A stretch of 64,000 nucleotides of DNA from Rhizobium sp. EC-SD404. GTDB taxonomy: Bacteria > Pseudomonadota > Alphaproteobacteria > Rhizobiales > Rhizobiaceae. The notes beneath the pieces are model-generated. The model searched no databases. It saw only the letters and a list, made by a program, of their open reading frames with translations, and had not been told where the DNA came from. The stretch covers positions 2,214,414 to 2,278,413 of the forward strand of contig NZ_LR701459.1 of NCBI RefSeq assembly GCF_902498825.1. Direction: 5' to 3'. Position numbers and translations under genes: made by a program. Position 1 is the stretch's first letter. Every line of letters starts with the position of its first letter. Below, piece by piece: positions 45,860 to 55,490 of the stretch.

Positions 45860-46960
45860 ATGCGCGTCGATCTCTTCGATTTCGATCTGCCCGATGAGCG
45901 GATCGCCCTCCGACCTGCCGTTCCGCGTGACAGCGCCAGGCTGCTGGGCGTCGATCCAAACGCTAAACCCCACTTAAGCGACCATATCGTCAGCGATCTG
46001 CCGTCGTTGCTCAAGCCGGGCGACGCGCTCGTCTTCAACGATACCAAGGTTATTCCCGCGCAATTCGAGGGTCTGCGCCGCCGTCCGGGTCCGGATGGCG
46101 CTGATGGCACCGTCGGCGTTTCGGCGACCCTGCACATGCGCGCGGCTTCAAACCGCTGGTGGGCATTCCTGAAGCCCGGAAAGCGCGTGAAGCACGGCGA
46201 CCGCATCGAATTCGGTGGCTCCACCGATACCTGCCTGGTCGGCCGCCTCGATGCGACGGTGATTGAGAAGGGCGAGGGCGGCGAAGTCCTGCTCGCTTTC
46301 GATCTCGACGGTCCCGCGCTTGATGAAGCGATCATTTCCGTCGGACACGTGCCGTTGCCGCCCTATATCGCCTCCAAGCGACCGGAAGACGCGCAGGATC
46401 GCGCCGATTATCAGACGATCTATGCCCGCGAAGACGGAGCCGTCGCCGCTCCGACCGCTGGTCTGCACTTTACCGACGAATTACTGAGCGCTCTGGAAGA
46501 GCGGGGGGTCGAACGCCACTTCGTGACCCTACATGTCGGGGCAGGGACCTTCCTCCCCGTAAAGGCCGACACGACGGAAGATCATCGCATGCATTCCGAG
46601 ATCGGCCATGTGTCTGCGGCGACCGCCGATGCTCTGAACGCTGTGCGCGCCCGTGGCGGGCGGATCGTTTCGGTCGGCACGACCTCGCTGCGGCTTCTGG
46701 AAAGTGCCGCCAGCGAAGACGGAAAGATCGAGCCATGGTCGGGTGCGACCGATATCTTCATCACGCCCGGCTATCGCTTCCGCGCCGTCGATATGCTGAT
46801 GACGAATTTCCATCTGCCGCGCTCGACGCTTTTCATGCTGGTATCCGCCTTTGCCGGGCTGGAAACGATGCGGGCGGCCTACGCGCACGCAGTCGCCAAC
46901 GAGTACCGCTTCTATTCCTACGGCGATTCCTCGCTGCTCAAGAAAGCCGATCATGAGTGA
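45860..46960 (+). CDS. queA: tRNA preQ1(34) S-adenosylmethionine ribosyltransferase-isomerase
   Basis: A 366-residue enzyme that adds the epoxycyclopentanediol ring in queuosine synthesis. [26 protein letters not shown], the [10 protein letters not shown] motif and [17 protein letters not shown] are all present. It overlaps tgt by 8 bases, and the two act in the same pathway. Confidence 0.97.
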   Translation: MRVDLFDFDLPDERIALRPAVPRDSARLLGVDPNAKPHLSDHIVSDLPSLLKPGDALVFNDTKVIPAQFEGLRRRPGPDGADGTVGVSATLHMRAASNRWWAFLKPGKRVKHGDRIEFGGSTDTCLVGRLDATVIEKGEGGEVLLAFDLDGPALDEAIISVGHVPLPPYIASKRPEDAQDRADYQTIYAREDGAVAAPTAGLHFTDELLSALEERGVERHFVTLHVGAGTFLPVKADTTEDHRMHSEIGHVSAATADALNAVRARGGRIVSVGTTSLRLLESAASEDGKIEPWSGATDIFITPGYRFRAVDMLMTNFHLPRSTLFMLVSAFAGLETMRAAYAHAVANEYRFYSYGDSSLLKKADHE

Positions 46961-48083
46961 CGTCTTCCGCTTCGACATCGCCGCGACCGACGGGGCGGCG
47001 CGCACCGGCGCGATATCGATGCCGCGCGGCACCGTACGCACGCCGGCCTTCATGCCGGTCGGCACCGCCGGCACCGTCAAGGCGATGTATCTCGATCAGG
47101 TGCGCGATCTCGGCGCCGACATCATTCTGGGAAACACCTACCACCTGATGCTGCGGCCAGGCGCCGAACGAGTCGCCCGACTTGGCGGCTTGCACGACCT
47201 GATCCGCTGGCCGCATCCGATCCTGACGGATTCGGGCGGATTCCAGGTGATGTCGCTTTCCGGTCTTCGCAAGCTCGACGAGCAGGGCGTCACGTTCCAA
47301 TCGCATGTCGATGGCAGCCGCCATCATATGAGCCCCGAGCGATCGATCGAGATCCAGGGGCTCCTCGGCGCGGACATCCAGATGCAGCTCGACGAATGCG
47401 TGGCGCTGCCGGCCAATCGCTCCGAAGTCGAGCGCGCCATGGAAATGTCCGTTCGCTGGGCCGAGCGCTGCAAGACTGCGTTCGGTGATCAGCCGGGCAA
47501 GGCGATGTTCGGCATCGTCCAAGGCGGAGATCAGCCGGATCTGCGCGTCAAGTCGGCCGAAGCGCTGAAGGCGCTGGACCTCAAGGGTTATGCTGTCGGC
47601 GGTCTGGCGGTCGGCGAACCGCAGGACGTGATGCTGGCCATGCTGGAGACCACGTGCCCCGTGCTGCCCAGCGAGAAGCCGCGCTATCTCATGGGCGTCG
47701 GCACACCGGACGACATTATCAAGTCGGTCGCCCGCGGCATCGATATGTTCGATTGCGTAATGCCGACCCGCGCCGGTCGTCATGGCCTGGCGTTCACCAG
47801 GCGCGGGCGGATCAATCTACGCAACGCCCGCCATGCGGAAGATACGCGGCCGCTGGATGAGCAGTCGTCATGCCCCGCTAGCCGCGACTATTCGCGTGCC
47901 TACCTGCACCATCTCGTGCGCGCCAACGAGGCTCTGGGCGGCATGCTGCTCACCTGGAACAACCTGTCCTATTATCAGGATCTGATGCGCGGAATTCGCC
48001 AGGCGATCGCCGATGGTCGCTTTGCCGATTTCATGGCCGAGACGCAGGATGAATGGGCGCGCGGAGACATCGCGCCGCGCTAA
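46953..48083 (+). CDS. tgt: tRNA-guanine transglycosylase with an eroded zinc site
   Basis: A 376-residue enzyme exchanging guanine 34 for preQ1. Catalytic Asp93 (LTDSGGFQ) and nucleophile Asp267 ([11 protein letters not shown]) are intact, as are GGLAVGE and AYLHHL. The structural zinc site of the family (CxCxxC plus a histidine 26 residues later) is degraded: the aligned residues are Ser305, Cys307, Ser310 and Asn336, so only one of four ligands remains. The rest of the fold looks normal, and this may be a clade-wide trait. It overlaps queA by 8 bases. Confidence 0.95.
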   Translation: MSDVFRFDIAATDGAARTGAISMPRGTVRTPAFMPVGTAGTVKAMYLDQVRDLGADIILGNTYHLMLRPGAERVARLGGLHDLIRWPHPILTDSGGFQVMSLSGLRKLDEQGVTFQSHVDGSRHHMSPERSIEIQGLLGADIQMQLDECVALPANRSEVERAMEMSVRWAERCKTAFGDQPGKAMFGIVQGGDQPDLRVKSAEALKALDLKGYAVGGLAVGEPQDVMLAMLETTCPVLPSEKPRYLMGVGTPDDIIKSVARGIDMFDCVMPTRAGRHGLAFTRRGRINLRNARHAEDTRPLDEQSSCPASRDYSRAYLHHLVRANEALGGMLLTWNNLSYYQDLMRGIRQAIADGRFADFMAETQDEWARGDIAPR

Positions 48084-48090
48084 TCGAGCG

Positions 48091-48513
48091 TCAGGTCTGG
48101 GGTGCGGCGGACTTCACCATCTGCACGCCGTTGATCTTGAAGGCGCCGTCTTCCTGCTTCTTGAGGATATAAAGCGCTGTCCAGTCGTCGCCGTCGGGCC
48201 CGGCGATCAGCACCTCTTGGGCGATGCGATCGCCATCCATCGCCCGTGACCGGCCGAAGGCAAAATTGTCGGGTCGGTAGACCGGCGCATAACTATTCTG
48301 GACCATTTCGAAAAAGCGATCCTTGTCGATGAACATCGTCTGGATTTCTGGCGCCGCATGAAAATAGGCGCTCTCGGCGTCATCGTTTAGAAACGCCGCG
48401 ATCTGGCTTTCGATGACGGCCTGAGCGTCCTCGACATCGTCCGCCAGGGCCGCAATCGGAGCGAGAGGCAAGGCGGCAAGAAGCAGGCGGACAAATGCAG
48501 TCTTGATGCGCAT
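48091..48513 (-). CDS. DUF4864 domain exported protein
   Basis: A 140-residue protein with a signal peptide (1-24, ending AALA-DD) and a DUF4864 domain, recognised by VIESQIAAFLNDDAESAYFHAAPEIQTMF (split) and the later YILKKQEDGAFKINGVQM. The domain has an NTF2-like look; function unknown. It converges with tgt, 7 bases apart. Confidence 0.88.
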   Translation of the reverse strand: MRIKTAFVRLLLAALPLAPIAALADDVEDAQAVIESQIAAFLNDDAESAYFHAAPEIQTMFIDKDRFFEMVQNSYAPVYRPDNFAFGRSRAMDGDRIAQEVLIAGPDGDDWTALYILKKQEDGAFKINGVQMVKSAAPQT

Positions 48514-48638
48514 GGTGACCTCCAGCAGGGCTCATGACTGGAAGGATAGGCCAGTTCCAGCGCGGGGGAAGTGCTCGGCGATCACATTCGAGCGACCCGA
48601 ATGGCCGATGTGGAGCGCCTCATCGAAACCTCTTTGAT

Positions 48639-48674
48639 TTCCTGAAGATTTTTGCGCTTCCGGCGCTTCAGGAA
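48639..48674. promoter_or_regulatory. 9-bp inverted repeat upstream of cysG
   Basis: TTCCTGAAG (48639-48647) is perfectly inverted at 48666-48674, 18-base spacer, in the 288-base region between the divergent DUF4864 gene and cysG. It could be an operator for the sulfite reduction operon or an RNA hairpin. I see no other feature in this region. Confidence 0.4.
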
Positions 48675-48801
48675 GAAATCGTTCGCTTTTCCCGACGGAG
48701 ATGAAAAGCGCATCCGGCAAGACTTTTGCGAACGCATTCCTGTTTCTTCATTGAGGCGCCGCGCTCCGGCACAATGCACGCTAGATCAACAGGAGTGCAT
48801 C

Positions 48802-50229
48802 GTGGCCGACCGCGAACAACAGCTCAGCGTCTTTCCGGCCTTTTTCAAGGTCGAGGACCGCGTTGTTGCGATCTTCGGTAACGGCGCCGAAGCTTTCGCC
48901 AAGACGCGCCTGCTTCTGAATACGCGCGCCGACATCCGCCTTTACGCAGACGCTCCGGAAGATGATTTCGCGCGTTTCATCCGCGAAAACGCCATCTCCC
49001 ACATCCTCGCCGGCTTTTCGCGCGACGCGATCGAGAACGCGGTTCTCGTCTTCGCCGCGACGGGCGATGCTGCCGAGGATCGGCGGATCGTGGCGGAAGC
49101 GCGTGCGTTGCGCATCCCGGCAAACGCGGTCGACCAGCCCGATGAATGCGACTTCTATACCCCGGCTCTGGTCAATCGCGCGCCGGTGGCCGTGGCGATC
49201 GGCACCGAAGGGGCTGGGCCGGTTCTCGGCCAGATGATCCGTTCGCGCATCGACCAGATGCTGTCACCGTCACTAGGACCTTTGGCGCGTCTTGCAGCGA
49301 GCTACCGTATCGCGGTCGACCGGCTGATGCCTCGTGGCGTCGCCCGACGCATTTTCTGGCGCCGGTTCTTCGAAGGCGGCGTTGCCGACCAAGTCGCTCG
49401 CGGCGATCTCTCCCAGGCACGGCGCGAGGCGACACTCATGCTGCGCCAGCGCGAGGATGTCGAAGGCCATGTCTGGCTGGTTGGCGCTGGTCCTGGTGCG
49501 GTCGATCTCCTGACGCTGCGCGCCCAGCGCGTGTTGATGGAAGCCGATGTCATCGTCTACGACGCGCTCGTTCCCCAGGCGATCGTGGATATGGGCCGTC
49601 GCGATGCCGACCGCATTGCCGTCGGCAAGCGCAAGGGCTGCCATTCCAAGTCGCAGAATGAAATCAATGCGCTGCTGGTTGAACTGGGATCGTCCGGCCG
49701 TCGCGTTGCGCGGCTGAAATCCGGCGACCCGCTGGTCTACGGCCGTGCCGCAGAGGAAATGGCGGCACTGCGTGACGCCGGGATCGGTTATGAGATCGTC
49801 CCTGGGATCACGTCTGCGTTCGCCGCCGCCGCCGACTTCGAGTTGCCGCTGACGCTGCGCGGCGTCGCATCCTCGATGGTGTTCACGACCGGCCATGATC
49901 TGCAGGGCGAGACGCTGCCCGACTGGGCCAGCCTGGCGTGCTCGGGTGCGACGATCGCCGTCTATATGGGCCGCACGGTGGCCGCCGATGTGGCGCGCAG
50001 GCTGGTCGCCGCCGGCATGTCGTCCGATACGACGGTTGCCGTGATCGAGAATGCCAGCCGCTCGGACCGGCGGCTCTTTCACGGCGTCCTTGCCGATTTG
50101 CCAGTCATCCAGGATCGAAGCGACCTGTCCGGTCCCGTCATGGTCATCATCGGCGACGCGGTCGCCGGCGCCAATTTTGCAAATTCAACGCTGCTGGAGC
50201 CGCTGATGGCGGCCAGCGAAGCGGCATAG
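48802..50229 (+). CDS. cysG: Siroheme synthase
   Basis: A 475-residue fusion. The N-terminal part (to about 210) is precorrin-2 dehydrogenase/ferrochelatase (VVAIFGNGAEAFAKTRLLL); the C-terminal part is uroporphyrinogen-III C-methyltransferase (VWLVGAGPGAVDLLTL, GRAAEEMAAL, VPGITSAFAAAA). It makes siroheme for the sulfite reductase encoded two genes on. The GTG at 48802 is preceded by AGGAG at 6 bases and fits the family start. Confidence 0.95.
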   Translation: MADREQQLSVFPAFFKVEDRVVAIFGNGAEAFAKTRLLLNTRADIRLYADAPEDDFARFIRENAISHILAGFSRDAIENAVLVFAATGDAAEDRRIVAEARALRIPANAVDQPDECDFYTPALVNRAPVAVAIGTEGAGPVLGQMIRSRIDQMLSPSLGPLARLAASYRIAVDRLMPRGVARRIFWRRFFEGGVADQVARGDLSQARREATLMLRQREDVEGHVWLVGAGPGAVDLLTLRAQRVLMEADVIVYDALVPQAIVDMGRRDADRIAVGKRKGCHSKSQNEINALLVELGSSGRRVARLKSGDPLVYGRAAEEMAALRDAGIGYEIVPGITSAFAAAADFELPLTLRGVASSMVFTTGHDLQGETLPDWASLACSGATIAVYMGRTVAADVARRLVAAGMSSDTTVAVIENASRSDRRLFHGVLADLPVIQDRSDLSGPVMVIIGDAVAGANFANSTLLEPLMAASEAA

Positions 50230-50251
50230 CGATAAGAAAAGGAGTTCACGC

Positions 50252-50578
50252 ATGGCTCTCAAGGTTCTCACCGCCAATCGGCTGAGCGACGGCATCGCTG
50301 TCTGGCTCGGTGCCGACGGTTCCTGGCAGGAAACGATCGACGAAGCTTTCGTCGCGCGCCACGAGGCAGCGCTGACAGGTCTTCAGGATGCCGAAAAGGT
50401 GGCAGCATTCGACATCCAAGTCGTCGATGTCGCGCTGGTCGATGTCGAGGAGCGCGAGGGACACCTTTATCCGCTTCGGTTGCGTGAGCGCATTCGTGCG
50501 ACAGGCCCGACCGTACGCCTCGATCTCGGTAAGCAGGCCGACGCGCTTGCAGATGATTCCGCTGCAATCGCAGCCTAA
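50252..50578 (+). CDS. DUF2849 domain protein
   Basis: A 108-residue protein of the DUF2849 family (ALKVLTANRLSDGIAVWLG at the N-terminus, YPLRLRERIRATGPTVR later). The family is nearly always encoded between cysG and the sulfite reductase gene in alphaproteobacteria, as here, so an assimilatory sulfite reduction role is likely but not defined. AAAGGAG precedes the ATG. Confidence 0.9.
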   Translation: MALKVLTANRLSDGIAVWLGADGSWQETIDEAFVARHEAALTGLQDAEKVAAFDIQVVDVALVDVEEREGHLYPLRLRERIRATGPTVRLDLGKQADALADDSAAIAA

Positions 50579-50590
50579 AGGACGCTCCGC

Positions 50591-52261
50591 ATGTATCGTT
50601 ACGATGAATTCGACCACGCCTTCGTGCGCGAGCGGGTCGAGCAGTATCGCGACCAGGTCGATCGCCGCGTCTCCGGCGAGATCACCGAGGATCAGTTCAA
50701 GCCGCTTCGGCTGATGAACGGCGTCTATCTGCAGCTGCATGCCTACATGCTGCGCGTGGCGGTTCCATACGGCACCCTGTCGTCGGCGCAGATGCGCAGG
50801 CTCGCCCACATCGCGCGCATTTACGACCGTGGCTACGGCCATTTCACCACCCGCCAGAACATCCAGTACAACTGGCCGAAACTGGTCGACACGCCAAAGA
50901 TCCTCGAAGAGCTTGCCGAAGTCGAGATGCATGCCATCCAAACCTCGGGCAACTGCATTCGCAACGTGACGGCCGATCACTTCGCCGGCGTCGCCGCCGA
51001 CGAGGTCGCCGATCCGCGGCCTTACGCCGAAATTCTGCGTCAATGGTCGTCCGTACATCCGGAATTCTCGTTCCTGCCGCGCAAGTTCAAGATTGCCGTC
51101 ACGGGTGCAGAGCGGGATCGCGCCGCGATCCAAACGCACGATATCGGCTTGCACCTGAAGAAGAACGATGCCGGCGAGCTCGGTTTTGCCGTCTACATCG
51201 GTGGCGGGCAGGGCCGTACGCCCATGGTCGCCAAGAAAATCCGGGATTTCCTGCCGGAAAGCGAATTGCTGTCCTACACGACGGCAATCCTGCGCGTGTA
51301 CAACCTCTTCGGTCGCCGCGACAACAAGTATAAGGCACGCATCAAGATCCTCGTCCACGAAACCGGCACCGAGGAACTGACGGCCCAGATCGAAGCCGAG
51401 TGGGAAAAGCTGCGCGCCGGCGACCTTGCTTTGCCGGATGCGGATATCTCGGCGATCACCAGCTATTTCGCCATGCCGGATCTGCCCGAGCGCTCCGAAG
51501 GCTGGGCTCAACTGGCTGCGGAAAAGAAGCGTGACGCACAGTTCGCCGCTTGGGTGCAGCAGAACGTGACGGCGCACAAGAACCCAGACTATGGCGTCGT
51601 GACCATTTCGTTGAAGCCGATCGGCGGCATTCCCGGCGATGCGTCCGACGTGCAGATGGATCTGATCGCCGACATCGCCGAGGAATTCAGCCACGACGAG
51701 ATCCGTGTGACCCACGAGCAAAATCTCGTCCTGCCACACGTTGCTCTTGGCGATTTGAAGGCCGTGTTTGATCGTCTGGCTGGTGCGGAGCTCGCCACGG
51801 CCAACAACAATCTGATCACCGACATCATCGCGTGCCCCGGTCTCGACTACTGTGCGCTGGCAAACGCACGCTCGATCCCGGTCGCCCAGGAAATCTCCAA
51901 CAGGTTTGGCAGTGCTGAGCGTCAGCTTGAGATCGGCGAGTTGAAGATCAAGATATCGGGCTGCATCAATGCCTGCGGCCACCACCATGTGGGCCACATC
52001 GGTATTCTCGGCGTCGAAAAGAAGGGTGCCGAACTCTACCAGATCACGCTTGGCGGATCGGCCGACAACGAGACATCCATCGGCGAGATCATCGGACGTG
52101 GCTTCGAGCCCGAAAAGATCACCGATGCGATCGAGACGGTCGTCGACACCTATCTCGGACTGCGCAGTTCGCCGGAAGAAACCTTCATCCAGGCCTATCG
52201 CCGTGTCGGCGCGCAGCCCTTCAAGACAGCGCTCTACGGCGAGCCGGCCAAGGCGGCGTGA
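50591..52261 (+). CDS. cysI: Nitrite/sulfite reductase (siroheme, 4Fe-4S)
   Basis: A 556-residue siroheme hemoprotein. Cluster-binding cysteines are in CPGLDYC and, 40 residues on, CINAC within GCINACGHHHVGHIGI. RQNIQYNWP and SGNCIRNVTADHFAG belong to the substrate and siroheme site. Context with cysG and DUF934 favours sulfite over nitrite as substrate. No flavoprotein subunit is seen nearby, so electrons may come from the ferredoxin at 52837. Confidence 0.93.
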   Translation: MYRYDEFDHAFVRERVEQYRDQVDRRVSGEITEDQFKPLRLMNGVYLQLHAYMLRVAVPYGTLSSAQMRRLAHIARIYDRGYGHFTTRQNIQYNWPKLVDTPKILEELAEVEMHAIQTSGNCIRNVTADHFAGVAADEVADPRPYAEILRQWSSVHPEFSFLPRKFKIAVTGAERDRAAIQTHDIGLHLKKNDAGELGFAVYIGGGQGRTPMVAKKIRDFLPESELLSYTTAILRVYNLFGRRDNKYKARIKILVHETGTEELTAQIEAEWEKLRAGDLALPDADISAITSYFAMPDLPERSEGWAQLAAEKKRDAQFAAWVQQNVTAHKNPDYGVVTISLKPIGGIPGDASDVQMDLIADIAEEFSHDEIRVTHEQNLVLPHVALGDLKAVFDRLAGAELATANNNLITDIIACPGLDYCALANARSIPVAQEISNRFGSAERQLEIGELKIKISGCINACGHHHVGHIGILGVEKKGAELYQITLGGSADNETSIGEIIGRGFEPEKITDAIETVVDTYLGLRSSPEETFIQAYRRVGAQPFKTALYGEPAKAA

Positions 52262-52270
52262 GGACAGGTG

Positions 52271-52807
52271 ATGACCGAGAACAAAGTCTGGACGGAGCAA
52301 GGTTTCGTCGACAACGATCCCTGGCAGATCGTGGAGTTTCAGGATGAACTGCCGGAGGGCGACGTCATCGTCCCCCTGGAAGCTTTCGTCGCGCTTTCCG
52401 ATGAGCAGCGCCACGGCGTTGGCCTGGAAGCCGGGCGCAACACGCGCCGTATCGGCGTGTTGATTTCGCCCGATGACGAGCCCGAGACGATCGCCGACAT
52501 GCTGGGCGACATCGCATTGGTCGCCATCGATTTCCCGAAGTTCTCCGACGGCCGCGGCTTCTCGCATGCCGCGATGTTGCGCGAGCAGTTGGGATACCGT
52601 GGCGAAATCCGCGCCGTGGGCGATGTGCTGATCGATCAGATGCCGCTCATGCGCCGCGTCGGCTTCGACAGCTTTTCGGTCAAGAGCCCAACGACGCTGA
52701 AGCGGCTTGAGGAAGGCCGGTTAGGCGGTATATCTCTGCACTATCAACCGACTGCGAAGGATGCGCAGGCCGGACAAGGCTATAGCTGGCGGCGTCGCTC
52801 CGCCTGA
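52271..52807 (+). CDS. DUF934 domain protein, sulfite reduction associated
   Basis: A 178-residue protein of the DUF934/COG3749 family, regularly found beside sulfite reductase genes. DGRGFSHAAMLREQLGYRGEIRAVGDVLIDQMPLM (split) is the conserved core. Biochemical role not known. The ATG at 52271 is preferred over the GTG just before it; it starts 9 bases after cysI. Confidence 0.92.
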   Translation: MTENKVWTEQGFVDNDPWQIVEFQDELPEGDVIVPLEAFVALSDEQRHGVGLEAGRNTRRIGVLISPDDEPETIADMLGDIALVAIDFPKFSDGRGFSHAAMLREQLGYRGEIRAVGDVLIDQMPLMRRVGFDSFSVKSPTTLKRLEEGRLGGISLHYQPTAKDAQAGQGYSWRRRSA

Positions 52808-52836
52808 TCCCCGTTCCTTTCCATGAAGGCGATCTG

Positions 52837-53169
52837 ATGCATATCAATGTCACCGATCAGGACGGCGCCCAACACCGTCTCGAGGCTCTCGAAGGCTTCC
52901 GGGTGATGGAAATCATCCGCGACTGGGGCTTGAACATCAACGCCGAGTGTGGTGGCGCCTGCGCTTGCGCCACCTGCCACGTCTATGTCGCGGATGAATG
53001 GCTCGATCGGCTGCATCCGCAGGAAGACGAGGAAGTAGACATGCTCGACGCGGCCTTCATGGTCGAAGGCAACTCGCGCCTGTCGTGCCAGATCATCATG
53101 AGCGAAGACCTCGACGGGCTGGAAGTCACGCTTGCGCCCGGCACCGAAAAGGAAAAGGCGGCAGCCTGA
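52837..53169 (+). CDS. 2Fe-2S ferredoxin (adrenodoxin type)
   Basis: A 110-residue ferredoxin with the cluster motif ECGGACACATCHVYV (C-x5-C-x2-C) and the fourth cysteine in SRLSCQI. GGxxxMExxR-like FRVMEIIRDWGLNINAE is typical of adrenodoxin-type proteins, which serve haem enzymes or Fe-S assembly. Its place 29 bases after the sulfite reductase cluster suggests it may feed that enzyme (inference). Confidence 0.93.
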   Translation: MHINVTDQDGAQHRLEALEGFRVMEIIRDWGLNINAECGGACACATCHVYVADEWLDRLHPQEDEEVDMLDAAFMVEGNSRLSCQIIMSEDLDGLEVTLAPGTEKEKAAA

Positions 53170-53275
53170 TCTTGGATCATAGGCGGCGGGTGATGACCGC
53201 GCCTTAGCCATTGCTGGCAATTGTCATTCCATCGCGATAGTGCAACCTTCCGCCAACGATCGGGAGGGTCATACG

Positions 53276-54424
53276 ATGGATTTTGCGCTGAGCGAGGAGC
53301 AGCTCGCGATATTCGAAATGGCGCGCGATTTCGGTGCCGAACGAATCGCGCCCCATGCCTCCGCCTGGGAAGAGGCGGGCACCATCCCGAAAGACGTGCT
53401 GAAGGACGCTGCCGCACTCGGCCTGGCTGCGATCTACGTCCGCGAAGAGAACGGTGGCTCCGGCCTCACGCGGCTCGATGCGGCACTGATCTTCGAGGCG
53501 CTGTCGATGGCCTGTCCATCGGTCGCCGCTTTTCTTTCCATCCACAACATGTGCGCCTGGATGATCGATCGATTCGGCGACGAAGCGATGCAGGAGCGCT
53601 GGTTGGCGCCGCTCGCCCGCATGGATGTGATCGCATCCTATTGCCTGACGGAGCCGAATTCCGGCTCCGACGCCGCCGCGCTTGCCACGCGGGCCGAGCA
53701 TATCGGCGACATGCTGCGCCTCAATGGCACCAAGTCGTTCATTTCGGGCGGCTCCTATTCCGATCTCTATATCGTCATGGCGCGCACCGGCCAGGCCGGA
53801 GCTGCGGGCATCTCCGCCGTCATCGTCGAGGATGGAACGGCGGGGCTGTCTTTCGGAGCGCTGGAAAAGAAGATGGGATGGCGTGCGCAGCCGACGAGCG
53901 AAGTGCGGTTCGATGATTGTGAGGTTCCGGCTCACAATCTCATCGGCAAAGAAGGCGAAGGCTTCAAATATGCCATGGCCGGCCTCGACGGCGGGCGCCT
54001 GAACATCGCTGCCTGCGCATTAGGAGCGGCCCAGACGGCGCTGGACAAAGCGCTGGCCTACACCGGTGAGCGCAAGGCTTTCGGCCAGACACTCGATCAA
54101 TTCCAGGGCTTGCAGTTCCGCTTGGCGGATATGGAAACGGAGTTGCAGGCCGCGCGTATCTTCTTGCGTCAAGCCGCCTGGAAACTCGATCAAGGCGCGC
54201 CAGACGCAACGAAATTCTGCGCCATGGCCAAGCGTTTTGTGACCGACACCGCATTCGAGGTCGCCAATCAGGCCCTCCAGCTGCACGGCGGCTACGGATA
54301 TTTAGCCGACTATGGAATTGAGAAGATCGTGCGGGATTTGAGGGTGCACCAGATCTTGGAAGGCACGAACGAGATTATGCGCCTCATCACCGCGCGCGCG
54401 CTTTTGAAGGAACGCGGGCATTGA
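53276..54424 (+). CDS. Acyl-CoA dehydrogenase, probably isobutyryl-CoA dehydrogenase
   Basis: A 382-residue FAD enzyme with the typical SYCLTEPNSGSDAAAL flavin motif, KSFISGGSYSDLYIVM and the C-terminal QILEGTNEIMRL with the family's catalytic region. The neighbours (3-hydroxyisobutyryl-CoA hydrolase, mmsB and, nearby, mmsA) make the valine step isobutyryl-CoA to methacrylyl-CoA the best guess. GGGAGGG precedes the ATG at 53276. Its stop overlaps the next TTG start. Confidence 0.92.
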   Translation: MDFALSEEQLAIFEMARDFGAERIAPHASAWEEAGTIPKDVLKDAAALGLAAIYVREENGGSGLTRLDAALIFEALSMACPSVAAFLSIHNMCAWMIDRFGDEAMQERWLAPLARMDVIASYCLTEPNSGSDAAALATRAEHIGDMLRLNGTKSFISGGSYSDLYIVMARTGQAGAAGISAVIVEDGTAGLSFGALEKKMGWRAQPTSEVRFDDCEVPAHNLIGKEGEGFKYAMAGLDGGRLNIAACALGAAQTALDKALAYTGERKAFGQTLDQFQGLQFRLADMETELQAARIFLRQAAWKLDQGAPDATKFCAMAKRFVTDTAFEVANQALQLHGGYGYLADYGIEKIVRDLRVHQILEGTNEIMRLITARALLKERGH

Positions 54425-55464
54425 GCGAAGCGCCTGAAGTCATAATCCGCAAGCAGGGCCGAGCAGGGCGCGTTACGCTCAACCGTCCACATGCCTTGAA
54501 CGCGCTGACGCATGCCATGGCGCTCGCCATCGAGCACGCGCTGCTGATCTGGCGCGACGACCAGGAGGTGGCGTTGGTCATCGTCGACGCTGCCGGTGAA
54601 AAGGCGTTTTGCGCTGGGGGCGACATTCAGGATTTATACCGGTCCGGCATGGAAGGGGACCTGGAGCACGGTCGGCGTTTCTGGAGCGACGAATACCGCC
54701 TCAATGCGCTGATCGCCTATTATCCGAAGCCCTATGTGGCGTTGATGGACGGCATCACATTGGGCGGCGGCGTCGGCATCGGCGCCCATGGCTCGCACCG
54801 CATCGTCACCGAACGCACCATGCTCGCCATGCCCGAATGTGGCATCGGGCTCGTCCCGGATGTCGGCGGGTCTTTCATTCTCGGCCATGCGCCCGGCCGG
54901 ATGGGCTTCTATCTTGGGCTCACCGGCATGCGTCTGAAAGCCGATGGCGCGATCTACACGGGCTTTGCCGATCATCTGGTCCCGCACGACCGCATTGCCG
55001 ATCTGATTGCTGCGCTTTGTGAGAATGGCGACATATCCGTGATCGGTGACCATTGCGCTGAGCCGGATGCCGGCAATCTGCGCTCCATTGCGCTTGAGGT
55101 CGATGACGTATTCCAGGGCACCGATCCGGTCCTGCATCTGCAGCGCCTCGATGCAGCATCGGCGGACGGAAATTGGCAGCAGGATGCTGCGAGGGCGATC
55201 AGGCGTGCCAGCCCGCTGTCGGTTCAGTGTACAACCAGGATCATTGCAGCGGCTGCCGATTTTTCCGACATCAGCGACGCTCTCCGCCAGGAATATCGGT
55301 TCGTTTGGCGTTGCATGGCCGAGGGCGATTTCCTGGAAGGCGTGCGCGCGCAACTGATCGACAAGGACCGCAATCCGCAATGGCGCCATGCAGGCCTTGA
55401 GGAGGCTGCCGGTCACGCCGACGCGATGTTGGCGCCGCTCGGTGACGATGAACTGGTAATTTGA
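54421..55464 (+). CDS. 3-hydroxyisobutyryl-CoA hydrolase (crotonase family)
   Basis: A 347-residue crotonase-fold protein of the HIBCH type: KAFCAGGDIQDLY, the oxyanion region DGITLGGGVGIGAHG, and PECGIGLVPDVGGSF with the catalytic Glu. The length exceeds that of plain enoyl-CoA hydratases (about 260) and fits the hydrolase. The start is TTG, overlapping the previous stop, with AAGGAA upstream. It acts after isobutyryl-CoA dehydrogenase and a hydratase in valine degradation. Confidence 0.9.
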   Translation: MSEAPEVIIRKQGRAGRVTLNRPHALNALTHAMALAIEHALLIWRDDQEVALVIVDAAGEKAFCAGGDIQDLYRSGMEGDLEHGRRFWSDEYRLNALIAYYPKPYVALMDGITLGGGVGIGAHGSHRIVTERTMLAMPECGIGLVPDVGGSFILGHAPGRMGFYLGLTGMRLKADGAIYTGFADHLVPHDRIADLIAALCENGDISVIGDHCAEPDAGNLRSIALEVDDVFQGTDPVLHLQRLDAASADGNWQQDAARAIRRASPLSVQCTTRIIAAAADFSDISDALRQEYRFVWRCMAEGDFLEGVRAQLIDKDRNPQWRHAGLEEAAGHADAMLAPLGDDELVI

Positions 55465-55490
55465 CTGCGAAAGACGAGGGAGGTTTCATC

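Noticed and set aside
50246..52567. A 773-codon open frame antisense to the sulfite reductase gene
   Set aside because: Overlaps DUF2849, cysI and DUF934 entirely; shadow of GC-rich coding.
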